A DNA stretch of 64,000 nucleotides from [Flexibacter] sp. ATCC 35103 (GTDB lineage Bacteria; Bacteroidota; Bacteroidia; Flavobacteriales; Flavobacteriaceae). The DNA lies in the NCBI RefSeq assembly GCF_001975985.1, contig NZ_MTQF01000005.1, positions 124,001 to 188,000 of the forward strand. The letters are read 5' to 3'. Below the pieces are notes generated by a model, which saw only the letters and a program-made list of their open reading frames with translations, was not told the origin of the DNA and did not search any database. A program made the position numbers and the translations under genes. This document shows, piece by piece, positions 33,558 through 42,557 of this stretch (position 1 is its first letter; each line of letters starts with the position of its first letter).

Positions 33558-34040
33558 TTACAAGAACTTTTTATCAAACATAAAAGGGAGTAAATTTTTC
33601 AGGGATGCCGATTTATAAACTTCGCCTATTTCGCCCATAAAAAAGATTTCTATAGGGGTATCTTGCCTGATTTCGTATTCTGCAATAGATTGGCGGCATG
33701 AACCACAAGGCGGGATTGGTGCTGTAGTCTGATTAGTGTCTGAAGCTGCTGTAATAGCCATTTTTAAGATTTTAGCTTCAGGATAGATACTTCCGGCATG
33801 AAAAATAGCTACTCGCTCTGCGCATAATCCAGATGGATAAGCAGCATTTTCCTGATTTGATCCCAGAACTATTTTTCCGTTATCTAATAATAAAGCTGCT
33901 CCAACTCTAAATTGTGAATAGGGTGCATATGCTTTTTTACGAACTTCGACAGCCTGATTCATTAAATCCTGAATGTCTTGTGAAAGTTCTTGTAAGCTGT
34001 CGTAAACTATAAAGGATGATGTTATGCTAATTTCTTTCAT
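33558..34040 (-). CDS. cdd: Cytidine deaminase
   Basis: 160 residues. The zinc site is complete: Cys73 and catalytic Glu75 in GLCAERVAIFHAG, Cys112 and Cys115 in PPCGSCRQSI. The FRVGAALLLDNGKIVLGSNQENAAYPS segment is typical of the homotetrameric class. It converts cytidine and deoxycytidine to uridine forms in pyrimidine salvage. It lies downstream of porV on the same strand but behind a terminator, an order I recall from F. johnsoniae. The N-terminal 25 residues are longer than in short homotetrameric forms. Confidence 0.94.
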   Translation of the reverse strand: MKEISITSSFIVYDSLQELSQDIQDLMNQAVEVRKKAYAPYSQFRVGAALLLDNGKIVLGSNQENAAYPSGLCAERVAIFHAGSIYPEAKILKMAITAASDTNQTTAPIPPCGSCRQSIAEYEIRQDTPIEIFFMGEIGEVYKSASLKNLLPFMFDKKFL

Positions 34041-34060
34041 TTGTTTTTAAGGGAAAAAAA

Positions 34061-34091
34061 ATCCAAATTCCTAAAAAATAGAAATTTGGAT
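34061..34091 (-). terminator. Terminator of porV
   Basis: Stem ATCCAAATT/AATTTGGAT followed on the minus strand by eight Ts, 27 bases after the porV stop. Confidence 0.75.
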
Positions 34092-34117
34092 TGTTATTGT
34101 TTTATTGTATTATCTTT

Positions 34118-35323
34118 TTAATAAACTTCGTATTTGTCGCCAAAGTTAAAGGTTAAAGAAAAGCGAAGTGTATTTTCTAAAGGATTTTTAATTTTTGATG
34201 TCGAAAATAAATAAGAAACATCAACTTTTACGATGTTGTATTTAAATCCTGCTCCTAAAGAGAAAAATTGTCTCGCTCCTTTTTCAGGACTTTCGTGAAA
34301 GTATCCCGCTCTTAATGCAAAAGCATCCTGATACATATATTCTGCACCTACACTATAGGTAATTTCTTTTAATTCTTCGCTGAAACCACCCGGAGCATCT
34401 CCAAAAGATTTAAAAATCCCGGAAACCCATCCAATATTGTTGTAGTTTTTGAAGTTTGCTGCATCTGCCTGTTCTTGCGAAATATCTCCAACATCATTAT
34501 AATCCCCGTCTCCATTAGCGTCTACCGGAGTTCCTGGTCCCGGAGGAGTAGGTACTAAAAGTTTGGTAAATTCAACACTAAGGGCTACTTTATTATAGTC
34601 GTCTAATATAAAATCAAACCCACCACCTAATCTAAGATTTGCCGGTAAAAAGTTTGAACTTAAATCATCGTTGTCATAGCTTATTTTCTGACCAAGATTT
34701 TGCATGTTAAAACCACCTCTCCATCTTCCGTTGAAGTCTGAATAAGCAATTTCTTCAGATTGGTAGAATCCTGCAATGTCTACTGCAAAAGTACTCGCTG
34801 GTGAAGCGTCTACATCTTCTGAGGCGATTTTCAGGTTTGAACGAATGTATCTTGCGGCAACTGCCATTGAGAATTTTTCGCTTAGTTTCAAAGAATAGGA
34901 ACCATCAAGGGCAAATTCATTTGGAGAAACGATCCTTGCGGCTTCATTTGGGTCTCCTGTTGTTCTTAGCTCAATATCTCCAAAACCAAAATAACGAAAA
35001 CTGGTTGCAAAAGCACTTCGTTCATTAATTTTGTTGTAGTAAGTAACTTGTCCAAGAGAAATGTCATTGGCTAAGTCTGTTAAATAAGGAGTGTAGCTTA
35101 GAGAGAAGCCTTGCTTGTCTACTGAAAAAGCATATTTTGCAGGATTCCATTGCTGAGAGTAAGCATCAGCTGATGTGGCGACACCCTGATCAGCTAAACC
35201 TGCTGCTCTGGCATCTGCTGCAACTAATAAAAAAGGGACTCCTGTGGTAATAGGTCGGTTTTCCTGAGCCTGTACTTTAAAAAGAATAAAAGAACAAATT
35301 AAAAGTAGTGATATTTTTTTCAT
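34118..35323 (-). CDS. porV: Type IX secretion system outer membrane protein PorV (LptO)
   Basis: 401 residues with signal peptide (ending FKVQAQE). The mature N-terminus ITTGVPFLLVAADARAAGLADQGVATSADAYSQQWNPAKYAF is the PorV signature, and the rest is a FadL-like 14-strand barrel ending with an aromatic residue (DKYEVY). PorV collects cargo from the translocon and hands it to the sortase PorU. An extracellular-type loop contains DANGDGDYNDVGD, similar to calcium loops. It lies 42 bases downstream of porU, forming the porU-porV pair. Confidence 0.95.
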   Translation of the reverse strand: MKKISLLLICSFILFKVQAQENRPITTGVPFLLVAADARAAGLADQGVATSADAYSQQWNPAKYAFSVDKQGFSLSYTPYLTDLANDISLGQVTYYNKINERSAFATSFRYFGFGDIELRTTGDPNEAARIVSPNEFALDGSYSLKLSEKFSMAVAARYIRSNLKIASEDVDASPASTFAVDIAGFYQSEEIAYSDFNGRWRGGFNMQNLGQKISYDNDDLSSNFLPANLRLGGGFDFILDDYNKVALSVEFTKLLVPTPPGPGTPVDANGDGDYNDVGDISQEQADAANFKNYNNIGWVSGIFKSFGDAPGGFSEELKEITYSVGAEYMYQDAFALRAGYFHESPEKGARQFFSLGAGFKYNIVKVDVSYLFSTSKIKNPLENTLRFSLTFNFGDKYEVY

Positions 35324-35365
35324 TTAGGGAACTTAATGGTATTTAGATTACAAATATATATATAA

Positions 35366-38300
35366 TTATAATATGACAAGCTTTTCGTATTTTTCTGCCT
35401 TTTTATTTGTCAAATTAGATTTGACGGTAAGTTTATAAATATAAACTCCTTTGCCTATTCTGTCACCAAAATCATCTTTTCCGTCCCAGGTTATTTCTCT
35501 GGATAAAAAGCCTTCTGTGGTGACAACCTGATTTTTTGTCCATACTACTTTTCCGGTGATTGTCATAACCTGAACCTGAACATCTAAAGGTTCGTAAGGT
35601 CTGTTGTGTGAAAACCAGAATTGCGTATAGGTCGAAAACGGATTTGGGTAATTAAGAACGTGTGTTAATGTCAGGGACTCATCTCCAACAACTATAAATT
35701 GTATCTCACTTGTCACGGGATTATTGTAAACATCCCATGCAGTGAACGTTATGGTGTGCATTCCTGCGGCCAAATTTCTCAACGGAAATCGTAAATTTCC
35801 ATTCGTATAATCGTCTAATTTAGTTTGGTAGTAATCATTTAAAATGTAAGGGTTGCTTACATCTCCATCTAAAATTGCTACAATATCATGTCCGATTCCG
35901 CTTGCTGTATTGATTCCGTTTTCATCTTCAAGAAATGCTAATAAAAATGGAGATTCATTGGTAATTCCACCAGATACAAAAGTTTCATCATTCATATATA
36001 ACTTAACTTTTGGATTTATATTGTCCTGAGGTGCATTTTCATTTATTCCTCCAATTTTTATAGTGGTATTGTAGCCTGATTGATTCTCCAGAAGCTGATT
36101 TTTTTTCGAATAAAAACTGATTCGGCCATAATCAACAGGAACACGAATGTCACGTGGTACAACAAAGCTAAATTCAAATTGACCGTTGGTTACTGATGCA
36201 TTTCCTCTAAAGATAGTTTCTCCCAGAATTTTAAATGACATTGCAGGGCTATATCCATCATTATTTAGTGTGGTTGTTGTGATTAATTTGTCGAAAATTG
36301 CAGTTGCTAATTCGCCGTTATAATTACTTAACAGGGTATTATTTTCATCTGTAATTTCACCGGTAATTTTAATTTTTGATAAAGATTTAAAATCCGGAAT
36401 TGATTGTGAAATCACAATATCATTCACTTTTGTTAAATTAATTCTTGGCTTTGGAATTGCCAACATTAAGGCTGGATCTCCAAGATAAAAAATAACATTG
36501 CTGGCAGAACTCGGATTTTCGTTTTTAGAAATTCGAAGTGCTTCTGCAATACTGGTATATTGATTAGAACCATATGAGAATAAATTTCTACTCAGGCTGT
36601 CGTTAAAATCTTCTGCGTTGTATTGGCCAATGGCGCGAATGGTGGTTAACATGGAAATTGCGCCGCCTTTTGGGTTCCAAAACGTGTATTCTCCGGCTGT
36701 TGGTCTTGTTGGGTCGTCAAATCGGGAAAATTCGCAAGTAATAGTAATAAATAAAGGGTACTTATATTGATTGTTTAAGTTTTGTCCGTCTGATTTTTCC
36801 CAAATTCGCTCGCTTGCCAATCCATCTTCGCCACCGTGTCCCAGATAATTAAATACTAAAGCGCCTTTTTCAAAAGCATTAAATAAATCAGTTCTGGCCT
36901 TAGGATATCTCGATCCTCCTGCAGAGGCTTCTTGCGTATAAGAATCCAGAATGATTTTATCCATGTTTAAAAAAGGTTTCTCAGTAGATATTCGATCGGC
37001 AAGATTATTTTGATGAGATTGTATGGTTACATCTGATGCTTTATCAGAATCATCGCTGACCATAACAATGTTATTTCTCCAGTTTCCATAAGACTTTGGG
37101 TCATGATATTCCAGAACCTTATTTACCATTTCGGCGGCTTGCGAATTATCTGAAACTAACATTCGGCCAACAGCAATATCGATTCCTCCAAAAGGATAAA
37201 CAACCACGCCTTCGTTAGCATCCATTAATCCATAAAAATCATCAGAAGCATATGAAGCCTCGCCGGTAGTGTTGCTAATTACAGATTGATATATAGGTAC
37301 AATGTTGTTGTTATTTGTGATTCGGTTTTTGTAGTCGAATGAGGCGTCTCCAAATAAATTTAAATATTTTATTCTCTTATCCGGAGCAGATGCATTAGCA
37401 TAGATGTATTTAATGCAGTTTCTAATTGCAGCAATATCTTGTTTTCCTGAAGAGAATTCCTGGTAGATACTTTCTAATGTGATTACTTTTACGTTCAAAT
37501 TAGAATAGCTGCGATGAAAACTCGCTAATTTTTCGGCTTGAGAAACTAAAAATTTTGGAGTTACAATTACATAATCAATATCCTGAAAGCTGTTTTGGTT
37601 GTTTTTGAACAGGCTTCCTTTTAAGTTTTGATTGGTGATTTTTGGCTGACTTTCTTTTAACGGAGTAAAATAATCAGCAGGATCAATGGCAATGTATTTT
37701 CTGATTTCTCCTAAAGTTGCTTTGAAACTAAAAGTCGCCTGATTGCTGTTTTCTACTTTTGATACATTATATAGGTCTGTAATATCCCAAATTTGAGAAA
37801 TTCCCGCAGCACTACCTATAGTATAATTTACGATTCCTCCGGTTGAGCCTGCTAAATCATATTGAAATTTAAATTGTTTTCCGGTTCCCAGAAGTTTTCT
37901 TTTGGCAGTCAAATTAATATAATCAAGATATCCTTTTGATCCCGGAACACCATTATTATTGTAGGTAAGTTTGATTTTTACATTTGCTGCTCCTGTAAAT
38001 GTACTGTTTGGAGCCAGTTTTTGAGTATAGAATTTCTCATCAGAATTCGCTACTAAAGTTGGGAAATTAATAGTGTTGATATTTTGACCATTTGCAGAAA
38101 TTGTAAATGAGGTTTGGGTATAAGCCGCAGAAGCTGCATTTAATTCTATTTTTACGGGAACTGAAGTTTCAATGTTGGGAAAATTGAATTCAAATTCCTG
38201 TTCCTGATTAATGTCGAATGATTCTCCAAACCATTGGCGGCCTAAATGCGCAATGTTTGTTTTGTCGATTTCATGAAATTGATAGTCGTCAAAAGTGGTC

Positions 38301-39202
38301 AGCTCTAAAGTTGTATTTCCTGTTGGCTGATTTATATTTGAAATACGTTTTCCTTCAGCTCCATTAACCGTAATATAGTAATACGATTTTGTGTCGTATA
38401 AATTGAGATTGGTCTGACTTTCAGGACTCCAATTTTCAACTCCTTCACCATAGAAAAGAATATAATCTTCATTATTAAATATTCCGTCGCTTTCTCCTAT
38501 GATTTGAATAGCATTTTCGGCAAGGTCTTCGGGATAGTAAGTGTTATTGGCTAAAGGAAGCATTTTTCCGCCATTTCCATAAATCTTGATTCTTCTTGGA
38601 TCTGCCTTTGAAGGATCAAAACCCAAACTTTGCAGAAAAGATTTAGAAATTTTATAAACACCTGATTTTTCAACATAAAAACGATACCAATCCCCGGATG
38701 CTAAAACCGAATTATATACGGAATTTGATTTTTGAAATGAGGATGTATTGCTGCTTTTTGATGTAGATGTGGTTGTGGAATATGAAAATGATTTAATTCG
38801 TTTAAAACTATTACCTTCCTTTATTATAGGTGACAAAAACAAAAAAGCTTGTCTTATATCTCTTGAATTAGTTACTTTTAATGTTTCGTTTGGCGTTTCT
38901 GGAATGTTTTCTATTGCTAAATCCCCTAATTCTGTAATTGAAATTGATTCGTATACAATGTTCGTAATTTGTATAGAATTGCTGTTCGAATAACCTGATT
39001 CGTTCAGGTTAAGCAATAACGTTATGCTTTTTTTAGTAGTATCATATCTAAAACTGCCTCCGGAGAAGTATGGGATTTTTATTTTCAAATCACCAAAACT
39101 CATTTCTTTTTTATTTTGCCAATCTATTGTAAAGTCCCTGTTTATCTGGGAAAAGGAGATAAAAGGAAGTAAAAAAAGATATAAGATTAGGGCTTGTTTC
39201 AT
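35366..39202 (-). CDS. porU: Type IX secretion system sortase PorU
   Basis: 1278 residues with signal peptide (FLLPFISFSQ). The N-terminal half is beta-rich. The gingipain-like C25 catalytic domain has His789 (YLGHGGEDGL) and Cys823 (ITITCEFSRFDDPTRPTAG). The protein ends with its own type IX C-terminal domain (YPNPFSTYTQFWFSHNRP ... GKGVYIYKLTVKS). PorU removes the C-terminal signal of secreted cargo and attaches the protein to the cell surface. It is divergent from gldJ, with 208 bases between, and is followed by porV. The order is that of F. johnsoniae. Confidence 0.96.
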   Translation of the reverse strand: MKQALILYLFLLPFISFSQINRDFTIDWQNKKEMSFGDLKIKIPYFSGGSFRYDTTKKSITLLLNLNESGYSNSNSIQITNIVYESISITELGDLAIENIPETPNETLKVTNSRDIRQAFLFLSPIIKEGNSFKRIKSFSYSTTTSTSKSSNTSSFQKSNSVYNSVLASGDWYRFYVEKSGVYKISKSFLQSLGFDPSKADPRRIKIYGNGGKMLPLANNTYYPEDLAENAIQIIGESDGIFNNEDYILFYGEGVENWSPESQTNLNLYDTKSYYYITVNGAEGKRISNINQPTGNTTLELTTFDDYQFHEIDKTNIAHLGRQWFGESFDINQEQEFEFNFPNIETSVPVKIELNAASAAYTQTSFTISANGQNINTINFPTLVANSDEKFYTQKLAPNSTFTGAANVKIKLTYNNNGVPGSKGYLDYINLTAKRKLLGTGKQFKFQYDLAGSTGGIVNYTIGSAAGISQIWDITDLYNVSKVENSNQATFSFKATLGEIRKYIAIDPADYFTPLKESQPKITNQNLKGSLFKNNQNSFQDIDYVIVTPKFLVSQAEKLASFHRSYSNLNVKVITLESIYQEFSSGKQDIAAIRNCIKYIYANASAPDKRIKYLNLFGDASFDYKNRITNNNNIVPIYQSVISNTTGEASYASDDFYGLMDANEGVVVYPFGGIDIAVGRMLVSDNSQAAEMVNKVLEYHDPKSYGNWRNNIVMVSDDSDKASDVTIQSHQNNLADRISTEKPFLNMDKIILDSYTQEASAGGSRYPKARTDLFNAFEKGALVFNYLGHGGEDGLASERIWEKSDGQNLNNQYKYPLFITITCEFSRFDDPTRPTAGEYTFWNPKGGAISMLTTIRAIGQYNAEDFNDSLSRNLFSYGSNQYTSIAEALRISKNENPSSASNVIFYLGDPALMLAIPKPRINLTKVNDIVISQSIPDFKSLSKIKITGEITDENNTLLSNYNGELATAIFDKLITTTTLNNDGYSPAMSFKILGETIFRGNASVTNGQFEFSFVVPRDIRVPVDYGRISFYSKKNQLLENQSGYNTTIKIGGINENAPQDNINPKVKLYMNDETFVSGGITNESPFLLAFLEDENGINTASGIGHDIVAILDGDVSNPYILNDYYQTKLDDYTNGNLRFPLRNLAAGMHTITFTAWDVYNNPVTSEIQFIVVGDESLTLTHVLNYPNPFSTYTQFWFSHNRPYEPLDVQVQVMTITGKVVWTKNQVVTTEGFLSREITWDGKDDFGDRIGKGVYIYKLTVKSNLTNKKAEKYEKLVIL

Positions 39203-39263
39203 TGATTGATAAATGAGATTTAAATTAAAAGTATTTTAGTAAGTAAAAATATAGTATTTCATG

Positions 39264-39293
39264 TTATAGTGAATAATAAAAAGTATATTTTTG
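39264..39293 (+). promoter_or_regulatory. Promoter of gldJ
   Basis: TTA (39264-39266), 19 bases, then TATTTTTG (39286-39293), matching TAnnTTTG. The predicted leader is about 110 nt. Confidence 0.5.
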
Positions 39294-39410
39294 CGTTCGT
39301 AACTATAGGTTATTTTTCTGGTAAAAAACAGCTAAATAAAATTATTAGAACAGATGTTGCTAATTAAATGTTAATTATTATATTGCAGCACCTAAATTTA
39401 TCACCTAAGA

Positions 39411-41099
39411 ATGAGTATGAAAGTAAACAAAATTGTAGTCTTGCAATTAATGATGTCAATGGTATTGATGTTAGGCACGGCTAGTTGTAGCAAAAAATCG
39501 AGTTCCAGTCACGCTTCCAGAGCTACTGGTTGGGATGTAGATAGTCAGAATGGAACTGCTGCCAGAAATGCAGGAAAAAAACAACAGGCTGGTCCTGGTT
39601 TAGTTTTTGTTGAGGGAGGTACATTTACTATGGGTAAAGTACAGGATGATGTTATGCACGATTGGAATAACACACCTACTCAACAACACGTTCAGTCATT
39701 CTATATGGATGAAACTGAAGTTACAAATGGTATGTACTTAGAATACCTGGAGTGGTTAAAGAAAGTTTTCCCTCCAACAGAAGAGAATTACAAAAATATT
39801 TACGAAGGTGCGTCTCCGGATACCCTAGTATGGAGAAATCGTTTAGGGTATAACGAAACGATGACTAATAACTATTTAAGACACCCATCTTATGCTAACT
39901 ATCCTGTAGTAGGTGTAAACTGGATTCAGGCAGTTGAATTTAGTAAATGGAGAACTGATCGTGTGAACGAAGCTGTCTTAGAGAAAAATGGTTACCTTAA
40001 AAAAGGAGCTAAAACACAAGACGTTAGCGCTGAAAGTTTGTTTAACACAGAAGCTTATGTTGCGTCTCCAAGTACTACTTATGGTGGTAATGAAGAACTT
40101 GTGTTGAAGAAAAATCCAAACGGTAGAAAACCAAAAGCAGGTAAAGACGGTGTAGTTCCGGAAGAAAAGAATGTGTACGCACAACGTTCTTCAGGAGTTA
40201 TCTTGCCAGAATACAGACTTCCTACTGAAGCAGAATGGGAATATGCCGCTGCAGCTGATGTTGGACAAAGAGAATACAATATATATAAAGGACAAAAGAA
40301 ATATCCTTGGTCCGGGGATTATACACGTTCATCTAAACGTAAAAACAAAGGAGATCAATTGGCTAACTTTAAACAAGGAAACGGTGATTACGGTGGAATT
40401 GCAGGTTGGTCTGATGATGGTGCAGATATTACAAATGCTGTAAAAAGTTATGCTCCTAATGATTTTGGATTATACGATATGGCTGGAAACGTAGCCGAAT
40501 GGGTTGCCGATGTTTACAGACCTATTATTGATAATGAAGCAAATGATTTTAACTACTTTAGAGGAAATCAATATGCTAAAAACAAAATTGGTAAAGATGG
40601 TAAAATTGAAATTATCACTAAAGATAACATTCAATACAAAACGTTAAGCAACGGTAAAAAAGTTGCTACAAACTTACCAGGAGAAATTGCTCAGGTTCCA
40701 GTTGATGAAAATGAAACTTATTTGAGACAAAACTTCAGTACAAGTGATAATATCAACTATAGAGATGGTGATAAACAATCATCTAAATATTTTGATTTTG
40801 GAGACGAGTCAGAATCTAAAGCAGATCATTCAATGTACAATGCTCCTAAACATAATGTAACAACAGACAGTTTAGGCCAAATGGTTAGAAAATATGACAA
40901 CTCTAGTAAACGTACAACGTTTATCGATGATAACGTAAGAGTTTACAAAGGTGGTTCTTGGAGAGATAGAGCTTACTGGTTAGATCCAGCTCAAAGAAGA
41001 TATTTCCCTCAAGATATGGCAACAGATTATATCGGGTTTAGATGTGCAATGTCAAGAGTAGGTGCAAAAGCCGAAAAAAGAAAATCGCCTAGAAACTAA
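39411..41099 (+). CDS. gldJ: Gliding motility lipoprotein GldJ
   Basis: 562 residues. Lipoprotein signal MMSMVLMLGTASC with lipidated Cys26. A formylglycine-generating-enzyme/sulfatase-modifying (SUMF1) domain fills most of the mature protein: GLVFVEGGTFTMGKV, YRLPTEAEWEYAA, DMAGNVAEWVADVY and the C-terminal VYKGGSWRDRAYW ... YIGFRCAM. In F. johnsoniae GldJ is needed for gliding and is part of the type IX secretion apparatus near GldK. The fold is probably structural here. The ATG at 39411 is used; ATG 39417 is equally possible. It is divergent from porU and separated from murF by a strong terminator. Confidence 0.96.
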   Translation: MSMKVNKIVVLQLMMSMVLMLGTASCSKKSSSSHASRATGWDVDSQNGTAARNAGKKQQAGPGLVFVEGGTFTMGKVQDDVMHDWNNTPTQQHVQSFYMDETEVTNGMYLEYLEWLKKVFPPTEENYKNIYEGASPDTLVWRNRLGYNETMTNNYLRHPSYANYPVVGVNWIQAVEFSKWRTDRVNEAVLEKNGYLKKGAKTQDVSAESLFNTEAYVASPSTTYGGNEELVLKKNPNGRKPKAGKDGVVPEEKNVYAQRSSGVILPEYRLPTEAEWEYAAAADVGQREYNIYKGQKKYPWSGDYTRSSKRKNKGDQLANFKQGNGDYGGIAGWSDDGADITNAVKSYAPNDFGLYDMAGNVAEWVADVYRPIIDNEANDFNYFRGNQYAKNKIGKDGKIEIITKDNIQYKTLSNGKKVATNLPGEIAQVPVDENETYLRQNFSTSDNINYRDGDKQSSKYFDFGDESESKADHSMYNAPKHNVTTDSLGQMVRKYDNSSKRTTFIDDNVRVYKGGSWRDRAYWLDPAQRRYFPQDMATDYIGFRCAMSRVGAKAEKRKSPRN

Positions 41100-41118
41100 G
41101 TCTTAGAAAATTTATTAT

Positions 41119-41172
41119 AAAAAGTTCCAAATTCCAAAAGCTGAATATTCAGTGTGGAATTTGGAACTTTTT
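41119..41172 (+). terminator. Terminator of gldJ
   Basis: A 17-bp stem (AAAAAGTTCCAAATTCC and its complement) with a 20-nt loop and T run, between gldJ and murF. Confidence 0.85.
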
Positions 41173-41216
41173 TGTTGTTTTTTTTCTATTTTTATGACCA
41201 ATAAAAAATCTTATAA

Positions 41217-42503
41217 ATGAATATTCAAGACATTCATAACTTGTTTTTGCAATGTAAATCTGTTTCAATAGATACTAGAAAAATTGAAAAGGATTCTATG
41301 TTTTTTGCTATTAAAGGCGAAAATTTTGACGCTAACACTTTTGCTGCTAAAGCAATAGAATTAGGGGCTTTGTTTGTTATTATTGATAATGCATCTTATG
41401 CTATTGACGAAAGAACTATTCTTGTTGATAACAGCTTAGAAACCTTGCAGGAATTAGCAAAATTTCACCGCGCTTATTTAAAGCTGCCTATAATTGCCTT
41501 AACAGGAAGTAATGGCAAAACGACCACAAAAGAATTAATTAATGTAGTAATATCTAAAAAATACAAAACCAAAGCTACTTTAGGTAATTTAAATAATCAT
41601 ATTGGAGTTCCGTTGACTTTACTGTCTTTTACAAAAGAAACTGAAATAGGAATTGTTGAAATGGGAGCAAATCACAAAAAAGAAATTGAGTTTCTATGTG
41701 AAATTGCTCAACCGGATTATGGTTACATTACCAATTTTGGAAAAGCGCATTTAGAAGGTTTTGGTGGTGTTGAAGGTGTAATTGAAGGTAAAAGCGAGAT
41801 GTATAAATATCTTGCAAAAAATGATAAAGTAGTTTTTGTAAATCTTGAAGATTCAATTCAAATTGAAAAATCGGTTGGAATAAAATCATTTACTTTTGGA
41901 GTAAATAATGAAACAGCGGATCTAAATATTAAAAATATTTCAGCGAATCCTTTTGTTGTGATAAACTACGATAACTTTAGTGTAGAATCGCATTTAATTG
42001 GCTTATACAATGCAAATAATATAAATGCAGCAGTTGCAATTGGTCATTATTTTAAAGTGGATGAAAAGGATATAAAAGAAGCAATCGAAAATTATATACC
42101 AGAGAATAACAGGTCGCAATTATTAAGAATTGGTTCTAATCAGATTATTCTGGATGCTTACAACGCAAATCCAAGCAGCATGGCAGTTGCGATAACAAAC
42201 TTTCTTCAACTCGAGAATCAGAACAAAATAATGATTTTGGGTGACATGTTTGAGTTAGGTAAGGAAAGCCATCAGGAGCATAAATTGATTGTTGATTCTT
42301 TAGTAAATCAGGATAAATCGATATGTTATCTTATAGGGAAATCATTTTACGATAATAAGATCGTTAAAGATAATATTCAGTTTTTTGAAACCTTTGATGC
42401 TTTTGTAGCTTATCTTAAAACAATTCATTTTAATGAAAATACAATTTTAGTAAAGGGTTCAAGAGGTATGGCCCTGGAACGTACATTAGAATTTATTCAA
42501 TAG
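41217..42503 (+). CDS. murF: UDP-N-acetylmuramoyl-tripeptide--D-alanyl-D-alanine ligase
   Basis: 428 residues. Mur ligase architecture: N-terminal UDP-binding domain (1-90, KSVSIDTRKIEKDSMFFAIKGENFDAN), central ATPase with P-loop TGSNGKTTTKE (97-106) and EMGANHKKEI, and a C-terminal domain with LDAYNANPSSM and GSRGMALE. It adds D-Ala-D-Ala to the peptidoglycan precursor in the cytoplasm using ATP. It follows gldJ as in F. johnsoniae, with a terminator between, so it needs its own promoter, which I could not place. Confidence 0.96.
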   Translation: MNIQDIHNLFLQCKSVSIDTRKIEKDSMFFAIKGENFDANTFAAKAIELGALFVIIDNASYAIDERTILVDNSLETLQELAKFHRAYLKLPIIALTGSNGKTTTKELINVVISKKYKTKATLGNLNNHIGVPLTLLSFTKETEIGIVEMGANHKKEIEFLCEIAQPDYGYITNFGKAHLEGFGGVEGVIEGKSEMYKYLAKNDKVVFVNLEDSIQIEKSVGIKSFTFGVNNETADLNIKNISANPFVVINYDNFSVESHLIGLYNANNINAAVAIGHYFKVDEKDIKEAIENYIPENNRSQLLRIGSNQIILDAYNANPSSMAVAITNFLQLENQNKIMILGDMFELGKESHQEHKLIVDSLVNQDKSICYLIGKSFYDNKIVKDNIQFFETFDAFVAYLKTIHFNENTILVKGSRGMALERTLEFIQ

Positions 42504-42516
42504 AATGAAAATTATA

Positions 42517-42554
42517 AAAACAAAGCCATTCGTTATTGCGAATGGCTTTGTTTT
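42517..42554. terminator. Bidirectional terminator between murF and the PUL regulator
   Basis: A 16-bp stem (AAAACAAAGCCATTCG and complement) with T runs on both strands; it lies between the convergent stops. Confidence 0.9.
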
Positions 42555-42557
42555 TAT

